Shown: piece by piece, positions 23,027 to 34,368 of the stretch
Layout of the letters: every line of letters starts with the position of its first letter
Numbering within the stretch: the first letter of the stretch is position 1
DNA from: Anomaloglossus baeobatrachus
Taxonomy: Eukaryota; Chordata; Amphibia; Anura; Aromobatidae
DNA: 64,000 nt
Assembly: GCF_048569485.1 (NCBI RefSeq)
Contig: NW_027442054.1
Span: 1 to 64,000, forward strand
Reading direction: 5' to 3'
Notes under the pieces: model-generated
Told to the model about the DNA's origin: nothing
The model's input: the letters and a program-made list of their open reading frames with translations, nothing else
The model's database searches: none
Program-made: the position numbers and the translations under genes

Positions 23027-23221
23027 TTACAGCGGCTGCTGTCTCCAGATGTGTTTTCCCTCAAGCTTCATGGAAGTTGCTGTGGTTGGGAAAAGCAGGA
23101 TCAGTCCACCTGATTCTGACTCAGGGATCATTCTGACTTGTCTTTTTAGGATCACCCGGTCTCCTGGCTGGAGACCACGTGCTCCTGACACTGATTTAGG
23201 ATCTGGAATTGGAGGATACAC
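23027..23221 (-). pseudogene. Short remnant resembling the end of a retroviral pol gene (fossil)
   Basis: A stretch with a LQPGDRVILK-type segment followed by a FPTTATSMKLEG-type segment resembles the SH3-like C-terminal part of retroviral integrase (gamma/epsilon type). It lies on the minus strand in the expected 3' half of the LTR element. The match is by eye and short; the rest of the interior gives no recognisable protein. Confidence 0.4.
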
Positions 23222-23499
23222 ATATTTAACACACTATACAGGCAGTTGTATACGGCTCATACATCACTGGTCAGGATATCACACTGTATCTGCAGTATCT
23301 GTGAGAAATATAATCCCATTGTAGGTACTAAACCAAAAATACCTTATATAAAGATCTAATTATTAAAGGAAAACGAACATTTGTTACATAATTTGCAGCG
23401 TTCACCATTATCTTGTGGATTGTTACATGTTTATGTTATAATCATTAAAATTCCAAACAACATCCACCCATGTGAGTATAGACACAATTAGATATTCCA

Positions 23500-24040
23500 A
23501 TAAAGGAGGGGGCAGGGATTGGGGCAATAGCCCTAAACTCTCCCTACCTCGCAGCGGAGGTCGGCACCCTATAAGGCGAATTGGCGCCCCCGCTCACCGA
23601 CGGCTCGCCCTCCCTATCCCTACACTGCTAAGCTAATACGTGCTGCTAATGTCAGTGAGGGAATATAGAAACCGTGAGATACCGGGATAAAGAGGCATCA
23701 ATATGCAATTATATATATCCAATTCATTCCCAAAGATTACATATTCACACACTGTATTTACATAGCTGTTTGGTAGCTTAAATCAATATGATACAGCAAA
23801 TTCAAGGACCAAACCCTAAAATAAATTAAATATCTCACATGTATAACATGTACCCACTGTATAAATATAATAATAAGGCCAGGTAAAGTCATGAGGAGAT
23901 CTCGTCCAATCACAGGCCCTCCACTGTACAATTCACACTCAGGCTAATAAAATAAACACATATTTGTCACACACTCAGCATGAAAGACCCAACACGTTTC
24001 TCCCCTCTTCACAATGGCAGACAGGGGTTCATCAGGGGCA
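23500..24040 (-). mobile_element. Penelope-like non-coding fragment nested in the LTR element
   Basis: Carries a hammerhead-like fold (23988-24038, minus) and, further along the minus strand, the same GC-rich module as 19896-19985 (here 23515-23632, with GAGGGCGAGCCG and GAGCGGGGGCGCCA in inverse). It is therefore a second, inverted copy of the family at 19297-20127. Outer borders are not defined. Confidence 0.5.
23988..24038 (-). ncRNA. Hammerhead-ribozyme-like motif 2
   Basis: Minus strand order: CCC, CTGATGA (24035-24029), extra A, CCCCT, a loop of about 16 nt, AGGGG, extra A, GAA (24000-23998), AC-GT-GT stem III, T, GGG. Stem II differs in sequence from motifs 1, 3 and 4 yet still pairs. 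Extra bases beside stem II make activity uncertain. Confidence 0.5.
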
Positions 24041-27040
24041 TCCCCAAGTACTGATCTCTATAGTGACCTCTGCTATAGAATATGTACTTTTACCGCTTTT
24101 TAGGAACTCCATCTTTACATACCACCAGCATCATGAGTTTTTCAGCAGTAACGTTTTCCATACTGGATATGTTTCAGAGCAGACCTGAAAAGAAACTCAC
24201 ACAACACGCACAAAACGCATATAAACCTACTCATGGTAGATGTATATGACTAATCTGCAATCACCGTAGCAGTAGAGCGGATGACGGGGGTGTTTCTACG
24301 AGGTCTTTACAGTTTTTCTACCTTAATAGGCACACGTCTTACAAAACTGGATGTGTCTGGCCACCTGGGTACTGAGCAGTGGTGCTGCCCATATCTTGTC
24401 CATCCCAACACCCTTGTCACATGGGTTACCTTGGCCATTATTGAGTAGAGCGCTCATGGCAGAGAAAGCTTACCGCCCTTTATCCACAGACCTTCCTCAG
24501 TCACTAGCTCCCTGCGTCTCACACTCCGTTCCTTGCTGAATCGCTTGTTCCTGTAGGGATTTAAAAACACAAGGAGTGACCAATGTCATGGACGACGTGA
24601 CAGGAGCCACCGAGGTACTGGTCTGCATTGGTAAAGGACTCTCAACTCTAGGCCCATTCACTGCTTCTTTGTTGCCTGCTCCATCAGTCACCGGCTCTTT
24701 TGATAACAGGAGAGCGCCTCCACCTGGGCTCATATACACTCTCTACGGTCTTTATAGATTTATCACGTCAAACTCCACATTTTCCTATCTTACCCCCCTC
24801 CGCTCTACAAACCACAGTGATCGCAAATCTTCATCTCGTTCTCCTATTACGATGGGAGAGGAGTGGTTTGATTTATAATACCTCATGTTGCGTAACCTCA
24901 GCATATCCAGTGCAGAATCAACCAGCATCTTGGTATCTGGATCCATCTACGGAAAAACTCAAAATCTGCATTAGCAATGGGCTCATCTGAGACATGTTCA
25001 AAACCTGACGATTCTTGTTACATCAGAGCAATCATGAGATATGTCTGTCTGCTGTATCCTCCTTACAGATAAAAATATAAAGACAACCTAATAGAAAAAC
25101 TCAATCGATGAACAAATTAAAACCTTAAATAATACGTGTGATTTTCCACACCATATTTCCCCCCTTTTTGAATCTATTATCCAAAGCATAATTAGATTCA
25201 AAAAGTGTGTGTCACCGGAGCTCTACATTTAGGCATAAAAGTCACATTGTGTAGATTGTACCTAATCGGGAACACCAGAAATATTGTTTTTATCTGTAAC
25301 TTAATAATGGAAAACCCTTTCAATGGCTTTTATAACCTTTGCTTGGGCCACAGAAATCTGCACTGCAATCATTCTTTCTATAAAAAGAAAGCAGATTATT
25401 CAATACATTAAATATAAAACACAGAATTCCATAAATAATCCACATTCCTTAAATCAAATTATTGTAATTATTAATAAATATATTAATAAATGATGATATT
25501 ATTATTATTATTATTAATATTATTATTATTATTATTAATAATAACTATAATAATGTAGCACAACCTTTGGATATTGGATGTAGGGGCGTTCATTTTTGAA
25601 TCATTGAGGACATTAGCATCTCTGTGATACTGTCCTATAACTTGAAGGGATAAAAGAATCTAGAACAAATAAACTGGCCATGTGGGAAAACAAAATGTTG
25701 ATTTGCCATAGAAAAATTATCTAACAGACTTCTATGCTTGAAAAGCTATCAATGAATCTAAACATGTCCACAGTTGACTTTTATTTCTTTGGGATAAAAT
25801 TAGTAAAATAAAACTATTGTCAATGACCTTTTTCCAATATAATTTGCAATGAATTAAATGCAGGAAGCCCCCTTTTATTTTTTTTTCTTGGGCTGCTCTC
25901 ACAATAGATCGAAGGTGAGATGAAAAGCCTGCCCTACAGGTTTTTTTTTTCTAAAAGTTGCTACTTCCCCCAAAAGCACACTGTTCATTTTCCCTGGACA
26001 CGAAGGATTGTTGGATTTTCTTATTATTATTTATTTTCCTTTCTGCAAGACATGGATATCCCATGGATATATTTATCTATTTATTTTTTTAAAACATTCA
26101 ACTCTCAGGATCATTCGCCACATTCGTAATTGGAATATGTATTATTTATCATGACATCTGCCGCAAAGGTACGTTTATTTTAAGGTTTTTCTCTTATTCT
26201 TTTATTGCTTATTAATTAATAAGATATTGCTCCTTGTGACTGTCCTGACTCAATCCAACCTGCACACTGGATCTATATTAAGTGTCTTCCACAACTACCC
26301 AATCATACAATATTCCATCTTTTAGTGCTATAAACATTTACTAACACTTCATGTTATTCAGTGGCTGAAGTTTTGTCAGCTCCACTGAGGCCTGTAGAAA
26401 ATGGCCCCACAGCACGTGATTTCCTTCTCTTTGTTGGGATTGCAACATCATGTGGGGGGAGGGGAAGGTAAACTGATTTTTTTTATTCTCAACTATTTCC
26501 CCCTATATTCTATAGTCTGGATTTTATACATACACACCACACATACATTTATATATCTCATATACACACATTCAGATGTCTATAGTCCTGATCCAACTAC
26601 AGTTAAAAGCACTCATGTTTCTGTCTAAGTATATAGTACTCCATCCAGTCTTTGTTCAAACATTTACAGAGCACATGGTCTTCACACATCCCCCCCTCAC
26701 TTCCTGTCTTTGTTTCAATCATGCCTCAGCCATGTGCTTCGTCCACCATTTTAAAATCTGACCTAAAATGGCTGCAACCAAAAATAGCACATGGTTTCCG
26801 AATTTTTTCCGACTACAACTACACACAACTTCATCAATTTCTCCATCTTTCTCTCAAGATAAACAACACCAAACAAGCAATCTTTCTCTATGCATACCAA
26901 GATAAGAATAAGAGACAAACAAAGAGACGGGGAGATGACACAACTGAAACACTAAAGAAAGCCTAGGGTTTGCAGCATACACTTCCAAATCCTTCCTTAC
27001 TCTGTCATGTGGTCCCTGTCTGATTTCTGCGTTCTGTCAT
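24041..27040. other. LTR-element interior, no gene recognised
   Basis: About 3 kb of AT-rich sequence with only short frames on both strands. By position this should be the gag-pol body of the LTR element on the minus strand, but I cannot recognise protein motifs by eye. Confidence 0.5.
25494..25546. repeat. (ATT)n microsatellite
   Basis: Repeated ATT trinucleotides with an internal switch to AATATT/AATAAT, about 50 bp long. Confidence 0.9.
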
Positions 27041-27059
27041 TCACAAAGACACCAATGGT

Positions 27060-27400
27060 GTCACCCCTGGCTACAAGGTGTCTATACCGGCCGATTCACC
27101 TCTCTTGGAGGACTTATAACTAGCCTAATAAAAAACCACCTAGTATCACCCCTGACTACAAGGTGTCTATACCGGCCGATTCGCCTCTCTTGGAGGACTT
27201 ACAACTAGCCTAATAAAAAACCACCTAGTATCACCCCTGACTACAAGGTGTCTATACCGGCCGATTCGCCTCTCTTGGAGGACTTACAACTAGCCTAATA
27301 AAAAAACACCTAGTATCACCCCTGACTACAAGGTGTCTATACTGGCCGATTTGCCTCTCTTGGAGGACTTACAACTAGCCTAATAAAAATCCACCTAGTA
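27060..27400. repeat. 85-bp tandem repeat in the LTR-element leader
   Basis: Four copies of a unit starting TCACCCCTGACTACAAGGTG. They are followed by two diverged copies of a roughly 100-bp unit holding GCCCCAATGGTATCCGTACC (27410-27590). The block lies between the primer site and the interior, so in the element's 5' leader. Confidence 0.85.
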
Positions 27401-28120
27401 TCACCCAAGGTTGCGCTAAGCCCCAATGGTATCCGTACCAGCCATTTCACGTCCAGCTTTAGGCCCCAAGACTACCACGTACCAGCCACAATGCGCAACT
27501 TAAACGCTATGCCCCAATGGTATCCGTACCAGCCATTCCACGCTACACTGCGCTAGGCCCCAAGATTACCATGTACCAGCAGTCCCACGTATTTCCTCAC
27601 AGAGCCATAAACTGTACCACAGGCGACAACCGTATACTATACCACAGACAATATCCTTTACCATATCAACAAATTTGAGAGCCCGTGAAAAACATGTGCC
27701 TAACCTGACCAATTAAAACCTGCCCTATATCTCTAGGTCTTGTACCAAACCGTATTAACTACTTAAGTTTCCACTAGAACCACAAACCATATCACAGGCG
27801 ACAACTAACAGAACTCATAAACCCACATGCTCTCTTCACAAATACACAACAGGCAACTGAATATGTGACGGTTCTTCCGAGATTAATATGGCCAATAGCC
27901 GTGAGACCCGTCTGCCCGTCAACAGATACCCCAACAAACCGGACACAGTCAGGCAATCAGTGCCACACACCCCACCGAGACCACGGGAAGACTACAGATT
28001 ATGAAAAATCATCAGACCTACCGTACTCTCGTTCGGAAGTGATCAATTTCCTGGGGTGTCCAGCATGTCATGCCATTCCAGTTGCCGGTTCATCAGGATT
28101 TCAGGTGTCTCCGTCTATTG

Positions 28121-28138
28121 GCCCCACGTTGGACGCCA
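28121..28138 (-). promoter_or_regulatory. Primer-binding site of the LTR element
   Basis: On the minus strand TGGCGTCCAACGTGGGGC lies four bases inside the 5' LTR. It differs at one base from the tRNA-Lys(1,2) primer site TGGCGCCCAACGTGGGGC as I recall it from other retroviruses. Confidence 0.75.
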
Positions 28139-28142
28139 ATAA

Positions 28143-28707
28143 TGTTAGGGTGAACTCTTAACCAGAGATCACTAGTTGCCTACTGCCTGGCCGAATTGAT
28201 ATGGGCCAAGTGCATGCGTAAAGAACTCACACCAGACACAGTCGGATATGAAGTCTCTTCTTGACTCAGTAAAAATGGCACCGAACAGGCAGAGGAGACT
28301 CATGCGTCCTCTTGATATAGGCTAGGGGCGTACACAAGTTCAGATATGCACATTTAGTGGGACAGTTCATGAGCTAGCCAATGGGGAGATCCGTGTTGCT
28401 GTTGATGGGTGCGTCTGACTTCAGCGGATGAAACCATGGTGATGGGAGGGACGTCATCTGGTGCATCCATGCTGATGGTTTGGTCCGGGATGTCTTCTAG
28501 CTTGACCACCTTATATGGTATCTTCTTACACCTGGACATTCCTTGCATTCCAGGCAAGGTGTGGAGAAACAGGCAATAGCAGCCATCTTTATATCTGTGT
28601 CATGTATATGATCTGAAACCTGAATTACGTAAGGAAAATCGACATATTTCCCACAATCCCTTGTCAAGAAGTTAATTAAGTATTTCATCTTATGGCTCTC
28701 CTCAACA
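28143..28707 (-). repeat. 5' LTR of the LTR element
   Basis: Right copy on the map, upstream for the minus-strand element. It should hold the element's promoter and polyadenylation signals, which I did not map. Confidence 0.85.
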
Positions 28708-28726
28708 CCGAGGTTCCACTGTATTT

Positions 28727-29312
28727 GTATCCCCAACCCACTGTCTCCTCCCCATTACCCTGTAGACTGTGAGCCCCCGAGGGCAGGGTCCGCTCCCCTC
28801 TGTACCCGTCTGTCAGTGTTATATATTTGCATCCCTGACCTACTGTCTCCTCCCCATTACCCTGTAGACTGTGAGCCCCCGAGGGCAGGGTCCGCTCCCC
28901 TCTGTACCCGTCTGTCAGTGTTATATATTTGTATCCCTGACCTGCTGTCTCCTCCCCATTACCCTGCAGGGTCCGCTCCCCTCTGTACCCATCTGTCAGT
29001 GTTATATATTTGTATCCCCGACCTACTGTCTCCTCCGCATTACCCTGTAGACTGTGAGCCCCCGAGGGCAGGGTCCGCTCCCCTCTGTACCCGTCTGTCA
29101 GTGTTATATATTTGTATCCCCGACCTACTGTCTCCTCCGCATTACCCTGTAGACTGTGAGCCCCCGAGGGCAGGGTCCGCTCCCCTCTGTACCCGTCTGT
29201 CAGTGTTATATATTTGTATCCCCGACCTACTGTCTCCTCCCCATTACCCTGTAGACTGTGAGCCCCCGAGGGCAGGGTCCGCTCCCCTCTGTACCCGTCT
29301 GTCAGGATTGGT
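28727..29312 (+). repeat. 102-bp minisatellite derived from an L2/CR1-like LINE tail
   Basis: Six units starting near 28727, 28830, 28931, 29011, 29113 and 29215; the third is about 21 bp shorter. Each unit holds TGTAGACTGTGAGCCCCCGA then GGGCAGGGTCC, a motif typical of the 3' ends of L2-type LINEs. The last unit runs into a tail with GTAATAAAAAAATAATT (about 29383). The unit length is a multiple of three and stop-free on both strands, giving false 169- and 211-residue frames. Confidence 0.85.
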
Positions 29313-29886
29313 TTATTCACTGTAATTTATATCTGTATTTTGTGTGTAGCTCATTCCCATGGGAATGGAATCAATGGCTCTCTGTAATAAAAAAATAATT
29401 AAAATGCAGAAATGTTTCTTCCTTTTTTTTTTTTTTTGTATTATTGATACTTGTGTTAATAAACCTGATTTAGAGGTAGGGGATGAATGTTCATTTCTAT
29501 AGTTATATAGCTCGGTGTGGCATTAGTGATCAGTCACTGCCGGCTGGATCTGTATCGGGCTGCGGTCACACATTGCTGTAGGTAGTTTCCTCTACAGCTC
29601 GCACAGTCCTCACATGTAGACCCCACTATATCGTTCAGATCGCACTGATAATTTATTTTCTGTCTTCAGCAGCCCCCTGATCTTCTTTATGCCCCCCAGT
29701 TATTAGGTCTGGGGGCCCGTTCATTTGACAGCTAATATTGGCACCTGCTCTTTATGGTGGGTGCATTGGTCCCATTTAGGGATATTTCCCTCATACGCTG
29801 ACCTCTTTATGCACTCAGCACTTTGCTATAGAAGATTGAGTCCAGTATATGCAGTCACTTTATATGGGACAATGGTTTTCTTTTGC
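29313..29886. other. Unannotated stretch, LINE-tail remnant then no feature seen
   Basis: The first about 90 bp continue the LINE-like tail to an A-rich end, and a T run lies at about 29422-29437. From there to the Kolobok-like element I see no gene, repeat end or regulatory motif. Confidence 0.4.
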
Positions 29887-29890
29887 TTAG

Positions 29891-31816
29891 CCCCTTCACG
29901 ACCAATGACAGATATATCCGTCATGGATCGTGTGAGGTTAATCCCCGTCCCCTGCTGTGGGCAGGTCGCGGCGATCCCCGCACATATCAGCTGTTTTCAA
30001 CAGCTAACATGTGTGCCTGCATGTTACGAGTGGAATCACATTCCACCCGCAACATTTAACATCTGCCAAAGTCTGGCAGCGAGATGTATATGCTCGCGGC
30101 CATTACTTTTACTTACCGCCGCCCCCCCCGGAAGTCACATGAGTGATCACGTGACTTTCGGTGGTTGCCATGGTAGCACAGGGTCATGTGATGACGCCTG
30201 TAGCTAACATGAGTCACTTCCTCTCAGTGCCAGCATAGTGCTAGCACGGAGAGTAAAGAAGAGTATCTGCAGATCTCGGCTCTGTAGCTGAGATCTACAG
30301 ATAGGGCAGAGCGATCGGATTGTTGATCTATATAGCCCCCTAGGGGGACTGGTAAAATAAAAAAAAAAGTTTTAAATAAAAAAAAAAAATAAAAGTTCAA
30401 ATCCCCCCCCTTTCGCCCCATTGAAAGTTATTGGGTTAAAAAAATAAAAAATATATACACATTTGGTATTGCCGCGTTCAGAAACGCCTGATCTATCAAA
30501 CTGTAAAATCAACTAATCTGATCAGTAAACGACGTAGCGGCAAAAAAATTCCAAACACCAAAATTACGTTTTTTGGTCGCCGCAAGTTTTGCACAAAATG
30601 CAATAACAGGCGATCAAAACGTAGCATCTGTGCAAAAATGAAAAATGGTACCATTGGAAACGTCAGCTCGAGACGCAAAAGCAGCGATCAGCGCACATAT
30701 CACCTGATTTATACAGCTTTCATGTGTACCTGGCAGGAATGAACGCATCGCTATCCGCCCGTTCTTTTTAACCCCTTAAATGGCGCTGTCAAGAAGTGAC
30801 AGTGCCATTATAATCGCGATGGAACTTTACTCACAGCCCGATACTGGAAGTCACATGACGTGATTACGTGGATCCGTTGTTCGTCATGGTAGCACAGGGT
30901 CATGTGATGACGTCTGCACTCACATGACTAAGGTCCTGTAAGAACCAGCCGAGTACTGTCTCTAACAAGAGATGAGCATTTCTCCCGATCTGACAGCTGA
31001 TCCATATAGCCCCCTAGGGGGACTAGTAAAATTAAAAAATAAACAGTTTAGAAAAATAAAAAAAAAACAAAACCAAATTTTAAATCACCACCCATTCGCC
31101 CCATTTAAAATTAAAGGGTTAAAAAAAAATAAATATATACACGTTTGGTATCGCCGCGTTCAGAAATGCCCGATCTATCAAAATATAAAATCAATTAATC
31201 TGATCGGCAAACGGCGTAGCAGCAAAAAAATTCCAAACACAATAAGTACGTTTTTTGGTCCCCACAAATTTTGCGCAAAATGCAATATTAGGCGATGAAA
31301 ATGTAGCATCTGAGCAAAAATGATACCATTAAAAACGTCAAGTCGAGATGCAAGAAATAAACAGTCACTGAGCCACAGATCCCAAAAAATGAAAACGCTA
31401 CGGCTCGTGGAAAATGGTGCAAAACGTACGCCACTTTTTTCGGACAAACTTCTGAAAATCTTTTAACCCCTTAGATACAAGTAAACCTATTCATGTTTGG
31501 TGTCTACAAACTCGCACCGACCTCAGGCATCACACTGATACATCAGTTTTACCATATAGTGAACACAGTGAATAACACATCCCAAAAACAATAGTGCAAT
31601 TGCTCTTTTTTTGCAATTTTTACACATTTGGATTTTTTCTTTTTTGCAGTTTTTCCAGTACACTATATGGTAAAACTTATAGTTTCATTTAAAAGTACAA
31701 CTCGTCCCACAAAAAACAAGCCCTCACATGACCATATTGACTGAAAAATAAAAATTTACATCTCTCGAAAAAAGAATGGTGAAAAGAAAGCGCAAAATCG
31801 GCTGGTCGTGAAGGGG
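29891..31816. mobile_element. Kolobok-like DNA transposon (TTAA target)
   Basis: Left end CCCCTTCACGACCAATGACA and inverted right end CCCCTTCACGACCAGCCGAT share 15 bases. The right flank is TTAA (31817-31820) and the left TTAG (29887-29890), fitting a TTAA target with one change. Kolobok or piggyBac would both fit; the CCCCTTMACGACC end is common in frog Kolobok families as I recall. The interior is a partial direct duplication: 30130-30700 recurs at about 30845-31340. No transposase frame. Confidence 0.65.
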
Positions 31817-31820
31817 TTAA

Positions 31821-32326
31821 TATGTGATAAATTATACAGTATATATGTTTATGAGAGACAATTGTCTTAGTCATACGTGTCCATCTGTATCTCTGGGTTT
31901 GGGAATTACTCCATTATACACAATTATATATGGTGACATGTATGACTATACCCTCCATATACATCTCGTCACTGTCTTGTATCCAGTGTGCGCTGTGTCT
32001 TTTCTGGGGTCCCCCCCCCCTGTGTGGTTTACATTTGATTTTACATGTGAGTTCACCAACCCCCCCCCCCCTTTTTTTTTTTTTTTTTTTTCTTTTTCAT
32101 TTGCTAAATAAAATATCAACACATTTGAGCAGCTTTTTCTCCTGTTTTCGTGTTGATAATATGGAGTTTGTGTTTGCGGTAGAGGGACCCCTTTGTGGCC
32201 TCATCTGCAATTATGGCTGATAGGGTTATATGGCGATTTGATTGTTTAGCCACATCCAATTGTTGTCTGATCCTGGTGACTTTAACCCTATGTGTATGGG
32301 AACATTCATGTCATCTGTATAAGGGC
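31821..32326. other. Unannotated stretch with a C/T homopolymer run
   Basis: No gene or repeat end recognised. A run of about 12 C followed by about 20 T lies at 32060-32091, and another C run at about 32012-32023. Confidence 0.5.
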
Positions 32327-32329
32327 TAA

Positions 32330-32986
32330 GGGGTGCTTCACACACAGCGAGATCGCTACTGAGATTGCTGCTGAGTCACGGTTTTTGTGACGCAGCAGTG
32401 ACCTCATTAGCGATCTGGCTGTGTGTGACACTGAGCAGCGATCTGGCCCCTGCTGTGAGATCGCTGCTCGTTACACACAGCCCTGGTTCGTTTTTTTATT
32501 GTTGCTCTCCCGCTGATAAGCACACATCGCTGTGTGTGACAGCGAGAGAGCAACAATCCTGAATGTGAAGGGAGCAGGAGCCGGCGTCTGACAGCCTGCG
32601 GTAAGCTGTAACCAAGGTAAACATCGGGTAACCAAGGTGGTTACCCGATATTTACCTTCGTTACCAGCCTCCGCAGCTCTCACGCTGCCAGTGCCGGCTC
32701 CTGCTCCCTGCACACGCTAAGCTAAGCGGTGTGCGCTGGTAACTAAGGTAAACATCGGGTAACCATACCCGATGTTTACCTTAGTTACCAGTGTCTGCAG
32801 CTTCCAGACGCCGGCTCCGTGCAAGCAAAGCGTCGCTTGCACGTCGCTGCTGGCTGGGGGCTGGTCACTGGTGAGATCTGCCTGTTTGACAGCTCACCAG
32901 CGACCATGTAGCGAAGCAGCAGCGATCCTGACCAGGTCAGATCGCTGGTGGGATCGCTGCTGCGTCGCTAAAGTGTGACAGTACCC
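32330..32986. mobile_element. PIF/Harbinger-like element, copy B
   Basis: Left end GGGGTGCTTCACACACAGCG, right end (inverted) GGGTACTGTCACACTTTAGC, TAA at 32327-32329 and 32987-32989. It is 657 bp and opposite in orientation to copy A at 21882-22728. It contains the same ATCGGGTAACC / GGTTACCCGAT palindromes. No coding capacity. Confidence 0.8.
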
Positions 32987-32989
32987 TAA

Positions 32990-33190
32990 GGCCTCTTTCA
33001 CACATCCGTTTTTTGGCATCAGTCCAGTCACATTCCGTTGCCTTTTGAAAAAAACAGATCCAGCGCTGGATCCGTTTTATTCTCATTGACCTGTATTGGA
33101 GACGGATTGCTACGGATGGCCTCATGTCTCATCCGTCGGTTGACGGATCCGTTGAAAAATGGTTGTCTGTCGGACGGACACGAAGTCCAC
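32990..33190. mobile_element. Truncated Harbinger-like element
   Basis: Starts GGCCTCTTTCACACATCCGT directly after the TAA shared with the previous element. The interior has ATCCGTTTT and GACGGATCCGTTG motifs typical of this class. I cannot find a matching right end, so it appears cut off near 33190, where the PLE-like sequence begins. Confidence 0.55.
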
Positions 33191-33663
33191 AGTAACTGAA
33201 AAGAAAGGTGGTGTGTAAGAACAAGGGATACACCTGTAAAAGTGTACAAGGGGTCTTTATTAAACATCAGACAATAAAGTGGACACAAACAGGTTAAAAA
33301 CACTTAGAGGCTTTTTTTGTATGCCTTTTTATGAGCTTTGTTTAACCCCTGTAAGGGATGAAACATCCCCCTGGTTATATATATGGTCACAGAAACCAGG
33401 CTATCCTTAAAGGGCTGCATACACTGTGAGAGGGATCCTAGAGGGGTAACATGGTTAATGGCATATTAAATAAGCAGCAGTGTCCATTTGCAAACAAGCA
33501 TAACAATTGCCAAATCCATATAACCTCAGCACAGATATCAGATAACAATATTGGTAGCAGCAATAGTAGTATATATGGATCCCTAAGATAGCAGAGTTAC
33601 CAGCCCATGCTGGATTTACCAATAACCAAGATCCATGTGGTAGCCAGGGTGGGATAAGAGGTT

Positions 33664-33705
33664 CCCCACGCGTATCGCTGTCACCTGGGACAGCTTCGTC
33701 AGGGG
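33664..33705 (-). ncRNA. Hammerhead-ribozyme-like motif 3 (decayed)
   Basis: Minus strand: CCC, CTGACGA (33702-33696), extra A, GCTGTC, a short loop, GACAGC, GAT (33676-33674), AC-GC-GT, G, GGG. Stem II is six perfect pairs. The GAT box in place of GAA and a G at the cleavage position should abolish activity. It lies about 660 bp downstream of the PLE frame. Confidence 0.45.
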
Positions 33706-34368
33706 TAGGATGTGCCCCCATAGAAAGCTAGGGTTTGTATAACCCAACAATTACCTTAACAGCTGTTGCAGAACATCTTGATAGTCAAAATCGCCGCGTT
33801 TAGCATGTCCCCGGCGTCCCGGAAGTCACATGCACGCTAGCGTTCAATCAGAGAAAGGAAAGGGATTTCTGGGTATTTTTTGGGTACCGCGCATGCGCGG
33901 ATCTCCAAAAAGATGGCGGCTGAAATGCAAGGAGACAAAAGAACTTATAGGTTCCGTTTTTTAAAAGAAGTAATTTATATAGAGGATACATAAAATCGGA
34001 TGTACAAGGAGTGGAAACACCTTAAAGCAAGGAATATGTATGGTTTGAAATGGTGTACATATCTTTTCATTCTTTTTCTTTTCTTTCATCTGGGCCCATG
34101 TAATCCAAGAAGCATGGGTAGTACAAGGAATATCTATATATAGTAGAATATACCTATCTCTAAAGAAACGGATAAATGGGCATCCCCTATAAGGGGAAAA
34201 GAATACCCATATATACATTTAGTTTTATATGCAAAAATAAATTCTTTTAAGGCCTCGATAGAAGAAAAAACATATGGTTATGATTGTAAAAATGGGAGCA
34301 CATATAAAATTTACAGACACTCCCAACACCACCCCAAAACACCCCAGAGTCCAAAAGGAGGGGACACA

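Larger units (their letters stand above)
20827..28707 (-). mobile_element. LTR retroelement (endogenous-retrovirus-like), fossil
   Basis: Two LTRs of about 564 bp (20827-21390 and 28143-28707) begin TG and end CA, and a 4-bp target duplication CCGA lies at 20823-20826 and 28708-28711. A tRNA-Lys-type primer site and a polypurine tract sit at the expected inner edges and set the minus orientation. The LTRs differ at roughly seven places (about 1.2 percent), which suggests a young insertion, perhaps a few million years at usual vertebrate rates. The interior (about 6.7 kb) has no long open frame and looks heavily decayed or non-autonomous. A Harbinger-like element and a PLE-like piece are nested in it. 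Confidence 0.85.
20218..28721. mobile_element. Tigger/pogo-like DNA transposon split by an LTR element
   Basis: Left end CAGTGGACCTTGGATACGAG starts at 20218 after TA. The right end, inverted, reads CAGTGGAACCTCGGATTACG and finishes at 28721 before TA (28722-28723). TA target duplications and CAGTGG ends fit the Tc1/mariner group (pogo/Tigger type). The element's own sequence is 20218-20826 plus 28712-28721 (about 620 bp); the rest is the LTR element inserted at CCGA. No transposase is visible. An (AC)n run lies at about 20381-20402. Confidence 0.7.

Noticed and set aside
22887-23324. 145-residue plus-strand frame inside the LTR element
   Set aside because: Antisense to the element and overlapping the minus-strand pol-like remnant; no recognisable domain.
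28685-29325. 211-residue minus and 169-residue plus frames
   Set aside because: Both come from the 102-bp LINE-tail minisatellite.
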